Source: Sinonovacula constricta (Eukaryota > Mollusca > Bivalvia > Cardiida > Solecurtidae). From it: a DNA stretch of 64,000 nt. This document shows positions 31,800 to 47,900 of this stretch, in pieces. The first letter of the stretch is position 1; the number at the start of each line of letters is the position of its first letter. The notes beneath the pieces are model-generated. The model made no database searches, was not told the DNA's origin, and was given only the letters and a program-made list of their open reading frames with translations. The stretch lies in assembly GCA_007844125.1 (NCBI GenBank), contig CM017558.1, positions 59,911,780 through 59,975,779 on the forward strand, given 5' to 3'. Made by a program: the position numbers and the translations under genes.

Positions 31800-34700
31800 G
31801 GTAACATTATTATTATATTCACCCTTTGTATAGCTATTAGGTTTATAGGACCGGGGACATTATTATTATGTACATCTAATGTATAGCCATTAGGTTTATA
31901 GGACCGGGAAAATTAATATTATGTACATCCGTTGTATAGCCATTAGGATTACAGGACCGGGAACATTATTATTATGTACATCCGTTGTATAGCCATTAGG
32001 TTTATAGGACCGGTAACATTATTATTATGTACATCAGTTGTAGAGCCATTAGGTTTATAGGACCGGTAACATTATTATTATGTACATCTAATGTATAGCC
32101 ATTAGGTTTATAGGACCGGGAACATTATTATTATGTACATCCGTTGTATAGCCATTAGGTTTATAGGACCGGTAACATTATTATTATGTACATCAGTTGT
32201 AGAGCCATTAGGTTTATAGGACCGGGGACATTATTATTATGTACATGTAATGTATAGCCATTAGGTTTATAGGACCGGGAACATTATTATGATGTTCATC
32301 CGTTGTATAGCCGTTAGGTTTACAGGACCGGGTACATTATTATTATGTACATCCGTTCTATAACTATTAGGTTTATAGGACTGGGAACATTATTATTATG
32401 TACATCCGTTGTATAGCCATTAGGTTTATAGGACCGGGGACATTATTATTATGTACATCTAATGTATAGCCATGAGGTTTATAGGACCGGGGACATTATT
32501 ATTATGTACATCTAATGTATAGCCATTAGGTTTATAGGACCGGGTACATTGTTATTATGTACATCCGTTGTATAGCCATTAGGTTTATAGGACCGGTAAC
32601 ATTATTATTATGTACATCGTTGTATAGCCATTAGGTTTATAGGACCGGTAACATTATTATTATGTACATCGTTGTATAGCCATTAGGTTTTTAGGACCGG
32701 TAACATTATTATTATGTACATCGTTGTATAGCCATTAGGTTTATAGGACCGGTAACATTATTATTATGTACATCGTTGAATAGCCATTAGGTTTATAGGA
32801 CCGGTAACATTATTATTATGTACATCCATTGTATAGCCATTAGGTTTATAGGACCGGTAACATTATTATTATGTACATCCGTTGTATAGCCATGAGGTTT
32901 ATAGGACCGGTAACATTTTTATTATGTACATCTAATGTATAGCTATTAGGTTTATAGGACCGGTAACATTTCTATTATGTACATCCGTTGTATAGCCATT
33001 AGGTTTATAGGACCGGTAACATTATTATTATGTACATCCTTTGTAGAGCTATTAGGTTTATAGGACCGCGAACATTATTATTATGTACATCCGTTGTATA
33101 GCCATTAGGTTTATAGGACCGGTAACATTATTATTATGTACATCCGTTGTATAGCCATTAGGTTTATAGGACCGGTAACATTATTATTATGTACATCCGT
33201 TGTATAGCCATTACGTTTATAGGACCGGTAACATTTTTATTATGTACATCCGTTGTATAGCCATTAGGTTTATAGGACCGGAAACATTATAATTATGTAC
33301 ATCCGTTGTATAGCTATTAGGTTTATAGGACCGGTAACATTATTATTATGTACATCCTTTGTAGAGCCATTAGGTTTATAGGACCGCGAACATTATTATT
33401 ATGTACATCCGTTGTATAGCCATGAGGTTTATAGGACCGGTAACATTTTTATTATGTACATCTAATGTATAGCCATTAGGTTTATAGGACCGGTAACATT
33501 ATTATTATGTACATCCGTTGTATAGCCATTAGGTTTATAGGACCGGTAACATTATTATTATGTACATCCGTTGTATAGCCATTAGGTTTATAGGACCGGT
33601 AACATTATTATTATGCACAACAGTTGCGTAGCCATTAGGGTTATAGGACCGGGAACATTATTATTATGTACATCCGTTGTATAGCCATTAGGTTTATAGG
33701 ACCGGTAACATTATTATTATGTACATCCGTTGTATAGCCATTAGGTTTATAGGACCGGTAACATTATTATTATGCACAACAGTTGCGTAGCCATTAGGTT
33801 TATAGGACCGGGGACATTATTATTATGTACATCTAATGTATAGCTATTAGGGTTATAGGACCGGGAACATTATTATTATGTACATCCGTTGTATAGCCAT
33901 TAGGTTTATAGGACCGGTAACATTATTATTATGTACATCCGTTGTATAGCCATTAGGTTTATAGGACCGGTAACATTATTATTATGTACATCCGTTGTAT
34001 AGCCATGAGGTTTATAGGACCGGTAACATTTTTATTATGTACATCAGTTGTATAGCCATTAGGTTTATAGAACCGGTAACATTATTATAATTATGTACAT
34101 CAGTTGTAGAGCCATTAGGTTTATAGGACCGGGAACATTATTATGATGTACATCCGTTGTATAGCCATTAGGTTTATAGGACCGGGAACACTATTATAAT
34201 GTACATCTAATGTATAGCTATAAGGTTTATAGGACCGGGAACATTATTATTATGTACATCCGTTGTATAGCCATTAGGTTTATAGGACCGGTAACATTTT
34301 TATTATGTACATCCGTTGTATAGCCATTAGGTTTACAGGACCGGGAACATTATTATCATGTACATCTGTTGTATAGCCATTAGGTTAATAGGACAGGAAA
34401 CATTATTATCATGTACATCTGTTGTATAGCCATTAGGTTTATAGGACCGGGAACATTATTATTATTATGTACATCAGTTGTATAGCCATTAGGTTTATAG
34501 GACCGGGAACATTATTATTATGTACATCTGTTGTATAGCCATTAGGTTTATAGGACTGGGAACATTATTATATGTAAATCCTTCTATAGTCATGACGTTT
34601 ATACGACCGGGAACATTATTATTATGTCCATCAGTTGTGTAGCCATTAGGTTTATAGGACCGGGAACATTATTATTATTATGTACATCAGTTGTAGAGCC

Positions 34701-37700
34701 ATTAGGTTTATAGGACCGTGGACATTGTTATTATGTACATCCGTTGTATAGCCATTAGGTTAATAGGACCGGGAACATTAATAATATGTACATCAGTTCT
34801 AGAGCCATTAGGTTTATAGGACCGTGGACATTGTTATTATGTACATCCGTTGTATAGCCATTAGGTTAATAGGACCGGGAACATTATTATTATGTACATC
34901 AGTTGTAGAGCCATTAGGTTTATAGGACCGTGGACATTGTTATTATATACATCCGTTGTATAGCCGTTAGGTTTATAGGACCGGAAACATTATTACTATG
35001 TACATCCTTTGTATAACCGTTAGGTTTATAGGGCCGGGAACATTATTATTATGCACAACAGTTGCGTAGCCCTGAGGTTTATAAGACCGGGAACATCATT
35101 ATTATGTACATCCATTGTATAACTAATAGTTTTATAGGACTGGGAACATTATTATTATGTACATCCGTTGCGTAGCCTTGAGGTTTATAAGACCGGGAAC
35201 ATTATTTTTATGTACATCCATTGTATAACTAATAGTTTTATAGGACTAGGAACATTATTATTATGTACATCGGTTGTATAGCCATTAGGTTCATAGGACC
35301 GGGAACATTATTACTATGTACATCCTTTGTATAACCGTTAGGTTTATAGGACCGGGAACATTATTATTATGTACATCCGTTCTATAACTATTAGGTTTAT
35401 AGGAATGGGAACATTATTATTATGTACATCCGTTGTATAGCCTTTAGGTTTATAGGACCGGGAACATTATTATTATGTACATTCTTTGTATAACCATTAG
35501 GTATATAGGTCCGGGAACATTATTATTATGTACATCCTTCTATAGCCATTAGGTTTATAGGACCGGGAACATTATTCTTATGTAAATCCTTCTATAGTCA
35601 TTAGCTTTATACGACCGGGAACGTTATGATGATGTACATCCGTTGTATAGCCATTAGGTTTATAGGACTGGGAACATTATAATTATGTACATCCGTTGTA
35701 TAGCCACTAAGTTTATACGACCGGGAACATTATTATTATGTACATCCGTTGTATAGCCATTTGGTTTATAGGACCGGGAACATTATTATTATGTACATCT
35801 AATGTATAGCCATTAGGATTATACGACCGGGAACATTATTATGATGTACATCCGTTGTATAGCTATTAGGTTTATAGGACTGGGAACATTATTATTATGT
35901 ACATCCGTTGTATAGCCATTAGGTTTATAGGACCGGGGACATTATTATGATGTACATCAGTTGTAGAGCCATTAGGTTTATAGGACTGGGAACATTATTA
36001 TTATGTACATCCGTTGTATAGCCATTAGGTTTATAGGACCGGGGACATTATTATTATGTACATCTAATGTATAGCCATTAGGTTTATAGGACCGGGAACA
36101 TTATTATTATGCACATCCGTTGTAAAGACATTAGCTTTATAGGACCGGGTACATTGTTATTATATCTATCCTTTGTATAGCTATTAGCTTTATAGGACCG
36201 GGAACATTATTATGATGTACATCAGTTGTATAGCCATTAGGTTTATAGGTCCGGGTACATTGATATTATATGCATCCTTTGTATAGCTATTAGCTTTATA
36301 GGACTGGGAACATTATCATTATGTACATCCGTTGTATAGCTATTAGCTTTATAGGACCGGGAACATTATTATTATGTACATCTGTTGTATAGCCATTAGG
36401 TTTATAGGACTGGGAACATTATTATATGTAAATCCTTCTATAGCCATTACGTTTATACGACCGGGAACATTATTATTATGTCCATCAGTTGTGTAGCCAT
36501 TAGGTTTATAGGACCGGGAACATTATTATTATGTACATCAGTTGTAGAGCCATTAGGTTTATAGGACCGTGGACATTGTTATTATGTACATCCGTTGTAT
36601 AGCCATTAGGTTTATAGGACCGGGAACATTATTATTATGTACATCAGTTGTAGAGCCATTAGGTTTATAGGACCGTGGACATTGTTATTATGTACATCCG
36701 TTGTATAGCCATTAGGTTAATAGGACCGGGAACATTATTATTATGTACATCAGTTCTAGAGCCATTAGGTTTATAGGACCGTGGACATTGTTATTATATA
36801 CATCCGTTGTATAGCCATTAGGTTTATAGGACCGGGAACATTATTACTATGTACATCCTTTGTATAACCGTTAAGTTTATAGGGCCGGGAACATTAATAT
36901 TATGCACAACAGTTGCGTAGCCATGAGGTTTATAAGACCGGGAACATTATTATTATGTACATCCATTGTATAACTAATAGTTTTATAGGACTTGGAACAT
37001 TATTAATATGTACATCCGTTGCGTAGCCATGAGGTTTATAAGACCGGGAACATTATTATTATGTACATCCATTGTATAACTAATAGTTTTATAGGACTGG
37101 GAACATTATTATTATGTACATCGGTTGTATAGCCATTAGTTTCATAGGACCGGGAACATTATTACTATGTACATCCTTTGTATAACCGTTAGGTTTATAG
37201 GACCGGGAACATTATTATTATGTACATCCGTTCTATAACTATTAGGTTTATAGGACTGGGAACATTATTATTATGTACATCCGTTGTATAGCCATTAGGT
37301 TTATAGGACCGGGAACATTATTATTATGTGCATTCTTTGTATAACCATTAGGTTTATAGGTCCGGGAAGATTATTATTATGTACATCCTTCTATAGCCAT
37401 TAGGTTTATAGGACCGGGAACATTATTTTTATGTAAATCCTTCTATAGTCATTAGCTTTATACGACCGGGAACATTATGAAGATGTACATCCGTTGTATA
37501 GCCATTAGGTTTATAGGACTGGGAACATTATAATTATGTACATCCGTTGTATAGCCACTAGGTTTATAGGACCGGGAACATTATTATTATGTACATCCGT
37601 TGTATAGCTATTTGGTGTATAGGACTGGGAACATTATTATTATGTACATCTAATATATAGCCATTAGGTTTATACGACCGGGAACATTATTATGATGTAC

Positions 37701-40700
37701 ATCCGTTGTATAGCTATTAGGTTTATAGGACTGGGAACATTATAATTATGTACATCCGTTGTATAGCCATTAGGTTTATAGGACCGGGGACATTATTATG
37801 ATGTACATCAGTTGTAGAGCCATTAGGTTTATAGGACTGGGAACATTATTATTATGTACATCGGTTGTATAGCCATTAGGTTTATAGGACCGGGAACATT
37901 ATTATTATGTACATCCGTTGTATAGCCATTAGGTTTATAGGACCGGGGACATTATTATTATGTACATCTAATGTATAGCCATTAGGTTTATAGGACCGGG
38001 AACATTATTATTTTGTACATCCGTTGTAAAGCCATCAGCTTTATAGGACCGGGTACATTGTTATTATATCCATCCTTTGTATAGCTATTAGCTTTATAGG
38101 ACCGGGAACATTATTATGATGTACATCAGTTGTATAGCCATTAGACTTATAGGTCCGGGTACATTGTTATTATATGCATCCTTTGTATAGCTATTAGCTT
38201 TATAGGACTGGGAACATTATCATTATGTACATCCGTTGTATAGCTATTAGCTTTATAGGACCGGGAAAATTATTATTATGTACATCTGTTGTATAGCCAT
38301 TAGGTTTATAGGACTGGGAACATTATTATATGTAAATCCTTCTATAGCCATTACGTTTATACGACCGGGAACATTATTATTATGTCCATCAGTTGTGTAG
38401 CCATTAGGTTTATAGGACCGGGAACATTATTATTATGTACATCAGTTGTAGAGCCATTAGGTTTATAGGACCGTGGACATTGTTATTATGTACATCCGTT
38501 GTATAGCCATTAGGTTAATAGGACCGGGAACATTATTATTATGTACATCAGTTCTAGAGCCATTAGGTTTATAGGACCGTGGACATTGTTATTATGTACA
38601 TCCGTTGTATAGCCATTAGGTTTATAGGACCGGGAACATTATTACTATGTACATCCTTTGTATAACCGTTAGGTTTATAGGGCCGGGAACATTATTATTA
38701 TGCACATCAGTTGCGTAGCCATGACGTTTATAAGACCGGGAACATTATTATTATGTACATCCATTGTATAACTAATAGTTTTATAGGACTGGGAACATTA
38801 TTATTATGTACATCCGTTGCGTAGCCATGAGGTTTATAAGACCGGGAACATTATTATTATGTACATCCATTGTATAACTAATAGTTTTATAGGACTGGGA
38901 ACATTATTATTATGTACATCGGTTGTATAGCCATTAGGTTTATAGGACCGGGAACATTATTACTATGTACACCCTTTGTATAACCGTTAGGTTTATAGGA
39001 CCGGGAACACTATTATTATGTACATCCGTTCTATAACTATTAGGTTTATAGGAATGGGAACATTATTATTATGTACATCCGTTGTATAGCCTTTAGGTTT
39101 ATAGGACCGGGAACATTATTATTATGTACATTCTTTGTATAACCATTAGGTTTATAGGTCCGGGAACATTATTATTATGTACATCCTTCTATAGCCATTA
39201 GGTTTATAGGACCGGGAACATTATTCTTATGTAAATCCTTCTATAGTTATTAGCTTTATACGACCGGGAACGTTATGATGATGTACATCCGTTGTATAGC
39301 CATTAGGTTTATAGGACTGGGAACATTATAATTATGTACATCCGTTGTATAGCCACTAAGTTTATAGGACCGGGAACATTATTATTATGTACATCCGTTG
39401 TATAGCCATTTGGTTTATAGGACCGGGAACATTATTATTATGTACATCTAATGTATAGCCATTAGGTTTATACGACCGGGAACATTATTATATTGTACAT
39501 CCGTTGTATAGCTATTAGGTTTATAGGACTGGGAACATTATTATTATGTACATCCGTTGTATAGCCATTAGGTTTATAGGACCGGGGACATTATTATGAT
39601 GTACATCAGTTGTAGAGCCATTAGGTTTATAGGACTGGGAACATTATTATTATGTACATCCGTTGTATAGCCATTAGGTTTATAGGACCGGGGACATTAT
39701 TATTATGTACATCTAATGTATAGCCATTAGGTTTATAGGACCGGGAACATTATTATTATGCACATCCGTTGTAAAGCCATTAGCTTTATAGGACCGGGTA
39801 CATTGTTATTATATCTATCCTTTGTATAGCTATTAGCTTTATAGGACCGGGAACATTATTATGATGTACATCAGTTGTATAGCCATTAGGTTTATAGGTC
39901 CGGGTACATTGATATTATATGCATCCTTTGTATAGCTATTAGCTTTATAGGACTGGGAACATTATCATTATGTACATCCGTTGTATAGCTATTAGCTTTA
40001 TAGGACCGGGAACATTATTATTATGTACATCTGTTGTATAGCCATTAGGTTTATAGGACTAGGAACATTATTATATGTAAATCCTTCTATAGCCATTACG
40101 TTTATACGACCGGGAACATTATTATTATGTCCATCAGTTGTGTAGCCATTAGGTTTATAGGACCGGGAACATTATTATTATGTACATCAGTTGTAGAGCC
40201 ATTAGGTTTATAGGACCGTGGACATTGTTATTATGTACATCCGTTGTATAGCCATTAGGTTTATAGGACCGGGAACATTATTATTATGTACATCAGTTGT
40301 AGAGCCATTAGGTTTATAGGACCGTGGACATTGTTATTATGTACATCCGTTGTATAGCCATTAGGTTAATAGGACCGGGAACATTATTATTATGTACATC
40401 AGTTCTAGAGCCATTAGGTTTATAGGACCGTGGACATTGTTATTATATACATCCGTTGTATAGCCATTAGGTTTATAGGACCGGGAACATTATTACTATG
40501 TACATCCTTTGTATAACCGTTAAGTTTATAGGGCCGGGAACATTAATATTATGCACAACAGTTGCGTAGCCATGAGGTTTATAAGACCGGGAACATTATT
40601 ATTATGTACATCCATTGTATAACTAATAGTTTTATAGGACTTGGAACATTATTAATATGTACATCCGTTGCGTAGCCATGAGGTTTATAAGACCGGGAAC

Positions 40701-40769
40701 ATTATTATTATGTACATCCATTGTATAACTAATAGTTTTATAGGACTGGGAACATTATTATTATGTACA

Positions 40770-43700
40770 TCGGTTGTATAGCCATTAGGTTCATAGGATC
40801 GGGAACATTATTACTATGTACATCCTTTGTATAACCGTTAGGTTTATAGGACCGGGAACATTATTATTATGTACATCCGTTGTATAGCCATTTGGTTTAT
40901 AGGACCGGGAACATTATTATTATGTACATCTAATGTATAGCCGTTAGGTTTATACGACCGGGAACATTATTATAATGTACATCCGTTGTATAGCTATTAG
41001 CTTTATAGGACCGGGAACATTATTATGATGTACATCAGTTGTATAGCCATTAGGTTTATAGGACCGGGTACAATGTTATTATATGCATCCTTTGTATAGC
41101 TATTAGCTTTATAGGACCGGGAACATAATTATTATGTACGTCCGTTGTATAACCATTAGGTTTATAGGACTGGGAACATTATTATTATGTACATCTAATG
41201 TATAGCCATTAGGTTTATCGGACCGGGAACATTGTTATTATGTGCATCCTTTTGTATAGCCATTAGGTTTATACGACCGGGAACATTATTATTATGTACA
41301 TCTAATGTATAGCCATTAGGTTTATAGGACTGGGAACATTATTATAATGTACATCCGTTGTATAGCCATTAGGTTTATAGGACCGGGTACATTGTTATTA
41401 TATGCATCATTTGTATAGCTATTAGCTTTATAGGACCGGAAACATAATTATTATGTACGTCCGTTGTATACCCATTAGGTTTATAGGACCGGGAACATTA
41501 TTATTATGTACATCTAATGTATAGCCATTAGGTTTATAGGACCGGTAACATTGTTATTATATGCATCCTTTGTATAGCTATTAGCTTTATAGGACCGGGA
41601 ACATAATTATTATGTACGTCCGTTGTATAACCATTAGGTTTATAGGACTGGGAACATTATTATTATGTACATCTAATGTATAGCCATTAGGTTTATAAGA
41701 CCGGGAACATTGTTATTATGTACATCTGTTGTATAGCCATTAGGTTTATAGGACCGGGAACATTATTATTATGTACATCTGTTGTATAGCCATTAGGTTT
41801 ATAGGACCGGGAACATAATGATTATGTACATCCGTTCTATAACCATTAGGGTTATAGGACCGGGAACATTATTATTATGTACATCTGTTGTATAGCCATT
41901 AGGTTTATAGGACCGGTAACATTATTATTATGTAGATCCTTTGTATAGCCATTAGGTTTATAGGACCGGGAACATTATTATTATGTACATCCGTTGTATA
42001 ACCATTAGGGTTATAGGACCGGGAACATTATTATTATGTACATCTAATGTATAGCTATTAGGTTTATAGGACAGGGAACATTATTATTATGTACATCTAA
42101 TGTATAGCCATTAGGTTTATAGGACCGGGAACATTATTATTATGTACATCCGTTGTATAACCATTAGGGTTATAGGACCGGGAACATTATTATTATGTAC
42201 ATCTAATGCATAGCCATTAGGTTTATCGGACCGGGAACATTGTTATTATGTGCATCCTTTTGTATAGCCATTAGGTTTATACGACCGGGAACATTATTAT
42301 TATGTACATCTAATGTATAGCCATTAGGTTTATAGGACCGGGAACATTATTATTATGTACATCCGTTCTATAACTATTAGGTTTATAGGACTGGGAACAT
42401 TATTATTATGTACATCCGTTGTATAGCCATTTGGTTTATAGGACCGGGAACATTATTATTATGTACATCTAATGTATAGCCGTTAGGTTTATACGACCGG
42501 GAACATTATTATAATGTACATCCGTTGTATAGCTATTAGCTTTATAGGACCGGGAACATTATTATGATGTACATCAGTTGTATAGCCATTAGGTTTATAG
42601 GACCGGGTACAATGTTATTATATGCATCCTTTGTATAGCTATTAGCTTTATAGGACCGGGAACATAATTATTATGTACGTCCGTTGTATAACCATTAGGT
42701 TTATAGGACTGGGAACATTATTATTATGTACATCTAATGTATAGCCATTAGGTTTATCGGACCGGGAACATTGTTATTATGTGCATCCTTTTGTATAGCC
42801 ATTAGGTTTATACGACCGGGAACATTATTATTATGTACATCTAATGTATAGCCATTAGGTTTATAGGACTGGGAACATTATTATAATGTACATCCGTTGT
42901 ATAGCCATTAGGTTTATAGGACCGGGTACATTGTTATTATATGCATCCTTTGTATAGCTATTAGCTTTATAGGACCGGAAACATAATTATTATGTACGTC
43001 CGTTGTATACCCATTAGGTTTATAGGACCGGGAACATTATTATTATGTACATCTAATGTATAGCCATTAGGTTTATAGGACCGGGAACATTGTTATTATA
43101 TGCATCCTTTGTATAGCTATTAGCTTTATAGGACCGGGAACATAATTATTATGTACGTCCGTTGTATAACCATTAGGTTTATAGGACTGGGAACATTATT
43201 ATTATGTACATTTAATGTATAGCCATTAGGTTTATAAGACCGGGAACATTGTTATTATGTACATCTGTTGTATAGCCATTAGGTTTATAGGACCGGGAAC
43301 ATTATTATTATGTACATCTGTTGTATAGCCATTAGGTTTATAGGACCGGGAACATAATTATTATGTACATCCGTTCTATAACCATTAGGGTTATAGGACC
43401 GGGAACATTATTATTATGTACATCTGTTGTATAGCCATTAGGTTTATAGGACCGGTAACATTATTATTATGTAGATCCTTTGTATAGCCATTAGGTTTAT
43501 AGGACCGGGAACATTATTATTATGTACATCCGTTGTATAACCATTAGGGTTATAGGACCGGGAACATTATTATTATGTACATCTAATGTATAGCTATTAG
43601 GTTTATAGGACAGGGAACATTATTATTATGTACATCTAATGTATAGCCATTAGGTTTATAGGACCGGGAACATTATTATTATGTACATCCGTTGTATAAC

Positions 43701-44957
43701 CATTAGGGTTATAGGACCGGGAACATTATTATTATGTTCATCTGTTGTATAGCCATTAGGTTTATAGGACCGGGGACATTATTATTATGTACATCTGTTG
43801 TATAGCCATTAGGTTTATAGGACCGGGAACATTATTATTATGTACATCCGTTGTATAACCATTAGGGTTATAGGACCGGGAACATTATTATTATGTACAT
43901 CTAATGTATAGCTATCAGCTTTATAGGACCGGGAACATTATTATTATGTACATCCGTTGTATAACCATTAGGGTTATAGGACCGGGAACATTATTATTAT
44001 GTACATCTAATGTATAGCCATTAGGTTTTTAGGACCGGGAACATTATTATTATGTACATCCATTGTAAAGCCATCAGCTTTATAGGACCGGGTACATTGT
44101 TATTATATCCATCCTTTGTATAGCTATTAGCTTTATAGGACCGGGAACATTATTATGATGTACATCAGTTGTATAGCCATTAGGTTTATAGGTCCGGGTA
44201 CATTGTTATTATATGCATCCTTTGTATAGCTATTAGCTTTATAGGACTGGGAACATTATCATTATGTACATCCGTTGTATAGCTATTAGCTTTATAGGAC
44301 CGGGAAAATTATTATTATGTACATCTGTTGTATAGCCATTAGGTTTATAGGACTGGGAACATTATTATATGTAAATCCTTCTATAGCCATTACGTTTATA
44401 CGACCGGGAACATTATTATTATGTCCATCAGTTGTGTAGCCATTAGGTTTATAGGACCGGGAACATTATTATTATGTACATCAGTTGTAGAGCCATTAGG
44501 TTTATAGGACCGTGGACATTGTTATTATGTACATCCGTTGTATAGCCATTAGGTTAATAGGACCGGGAACATTATTATTATGTACATCAGTTCTAGAGCC
44601 ATTAGGTTTATAGGACCGTGGACATTGTTATTATGTACATCCGTTGTATAGCCATTAGGTTTATAGGACCGGGAACATTATTACTATGTACATCCTTTGT
44701 ATAACCGTTAGGTTTATAGGGCCGGGAACATTATTATTATGCACATCAGTTGCGTAGCCATGACGTTTATAAGACCGGGAACATTATTATTATGTACATC
44801 CATTGTATAACTAATAGTTTTATAGGACTGGGAACATTATTATTATGTACATCCGTTGCGTAGCCATGAGGTTTATAAGACCGGGAACATTATTATTATG
44901 TACATCCATTGTATAACTAATAGTTTTATAGGACTGGGAACATTATTATTATGTACA
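40770..44957 (+). repeat. Higher-order unit of 4188 bp, copy 1
   Basis: Rare markers (tgtgcatccttttgtatagc at 41241, 42249 and 42780, and ttcataggatcggg near 40790) recur 4188 bp further on (45429, 46437, 46969, 44978). 4188 is 79 monomers of 53 bp plus one base. Internal offsets of about 1008 and 1540 bp show older sub-duplications inside the block. Confidence 0.85.
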
Positions 44958-47900
44958 TCGGTTGTATAGCCATTAGGTTCATAGGATCGGGAACATTATT
45001 ACTATGTACATCCTTTGTATAACCGTTAGGTTTATAGGACCGGGAACATTATTATTATGTACATCCGTTGTATAGCCATTTGGTTTATAGGACCGGGAAC
45101 ATTATTATTATGTACATCTAATGTATAGCCGTTAGGTTTATACGACCGGGAACATTATTATAATGTACATCCGTTGTATAGCTATTAGCTTTATAGGACC
45201 GGGAACATTATTATGATGTACATCAGTTGTATAGCCATTAGGTTTATAGGACCGGGTACAATGTTATTATATGCATCCTTTGTATAGCTATTAGCTTTAT
45301 AGGACCGGGAACATAATTATTATGTACGTCCGTTGTATAACCATTAGGTTTATAGGACTGGGAACATTATTATTATGTACATCTAATGTATAGCCATTAG
45401 GTTTATCGGACCGGGAACATTGTTATTATGTGCATCCTTTTGTATAGCCATTAGGTTTATACGACCGGGAACATTATTATTATGTACATCTAATGTATAG
45501 CCATTAGGTTTATAGGACTGGGAACATTATTATAATGTACATCCGTTGTATAGCCATTAGGTTTATAGGACCGGGTACATTGTTATTATATGCATCATTT
45601 GTATAGCTATTAGCTTTATAGGACCGGAAACATAATTATTATGTACGTCCGTTGTATACCCATTAGGTTTATAGGACCGGGAACATTATTATTATGTACA
45701 TCTAATGTATAGCCATTAGGTTTATAGGACCGGTAACATTGTTATTATATGCATCCTTTGTATAGCTATTAGCTTTATAGGACCGGGAACATAATTATTA
45801 TGTACGTCCGTTGTATAACCATTAGGTTTATAGGACTGGGAACATTATTATTATGTACATCTAATGTATAGCCATTAGGTTTATAAGACCGGGAACATTG
45901 TTATTATGTACATCTGTTGTATAGCCATTAGGTTTATAGGACCGGGAACATTATTATTATGTACATCTGTTGTATAGCCATTAGGTTTATAGGACCGGGA
46001 ACATAATTATTATGTACATCCGTTCTATAACCATTAGGGTTATAGGACCGGGAACATTATTATTATGTACATCTGTTGTATAGCCATTAGGTTTATAGGA
46101 CCGGTAACATTATTATTATGTAGATCCTTTGTATAGCCATTAGGTTTATAGGACCGGGAACATTATTATTATGTACATCCGTTGTATAACCATTAGGGTT
46201 ATAGGACCGGGAACATTATTATTATGTACATCTAATGTATAGCTATTAGGTTTATAGGACAGGGAACATTATTATTATGTACATCTAATGTATAGCCATT
46301 AGGTTTATAGGACCGGGAACATTATTATTATGTACATCCGTTGTATAACCATTAGGGTTATAGGACCGGGAACATTATTATTATGTACATCTAATGCATA
46401 GCCATTAGGTTTATCGGACCGGGAACATTGTTATTATGTGCATCCTTTTGTATAGCCATTAGGTTTATACGACCGGGAACATTATTATTATGTACATCTA
46501 ATGTATAGCCATTAGGTTTATAGGACCGGGAACATTATTATTATGTACATCCGTTCTATAACTATTAGGTTTATAGGACTGGGAACATTATTATTATGTA
46601 CATCCGTTGTATAGCCATTTGGTTTATAGGACCGGGAACATTATTATTATGTACATCTAATGTATAGCCGTTAGGTTTATACGACCGGGAACATTATTAT
46701 AATGTACATCCGTTGTATAGCTATTAGCTTTATAGGACCGGGAACATTATTATGATGTACATCAGTTGTATAGCCATTAGGTTTATAGGACCGGGTACAA
46801 TGTTATTATATGCATCCTTTGTATAGCTATTAGCTTTATAGGACCGGGAACATAATTATTATGTACGTCCGTTGTATAACCATTAGGTTTATAGGACTGG
46901 GAACATTATTATTATGTACATCTAATGTATAGCCATTAGGTTTATCGGACCGGGAACATTGTTATTATGTGCATCCTTTTGTATAGCCATTAGGTTTATA
47001 CGACCGGGAACATTATTATTATGTACATCTAATGTATAGCCATTAGGTTTATAGGACTGGGAACATTATTATAATGTACATCCGTTGTATAGCCATTAGG
47101 TTTATAGGACCGGGTACATTGTTATTATATGCATCCTTTGTATAGCTATTAGCTTTATAGGACCGGAAACATAATTATTATGTACGTCCGTTGTATACCC
47201 ATTAGGTTTATAGGACCGGGAACATTATTATTATGTACATCTAATGTATAGCCATTAGGTTTATAGGACCGGGAACATTGTTATTATATGCATCCTTTGT
47301 ATAGCTATTAGCTTTATAGGACCGGGAACATAATTATTATGTACGTCCGTTGTATAACCATTAGGTTTATAGGACTGGGAACATTATTATTATGTACATT
47401 TAATGTATAGCCATTAGGTTTATAAGACCGGGAACATTGTTATTATGTACATCTGTTGTATAGCCATTAGGTTTATAGGACCGGGAACATTATTATTATG
47501 TACATCTGTTGTATAGCCATTAGGTTTATAGGACCGGGAACATAATTATTATGTACATCCGTTCTATAACCATTAGGGTTATAGGACCGGGAACATTATT
47601 ATTATGTACATCTGTTGTATAGCCATTAGGTTTATAGGACCGGTAACATTATTATTATGTAGATCCTTTGTATAGCCATTAGGTTTATAGGACCGGGAAC
47701 ATTATTATTATGTACATCCGTTGTATAACCATTAGGGTTATAGGACCGGGAACATTATTATTATGTACATCTAATGTATAGCTATTAGGTTTATAGGACA
47801 GGGAACATTATTATTATGTACATCTAATGTATAGCCATTAGGTTTATAGGACCGGGAACATTATTATTATGTACATCCGTTGTATAACCATTAGGGTTAT

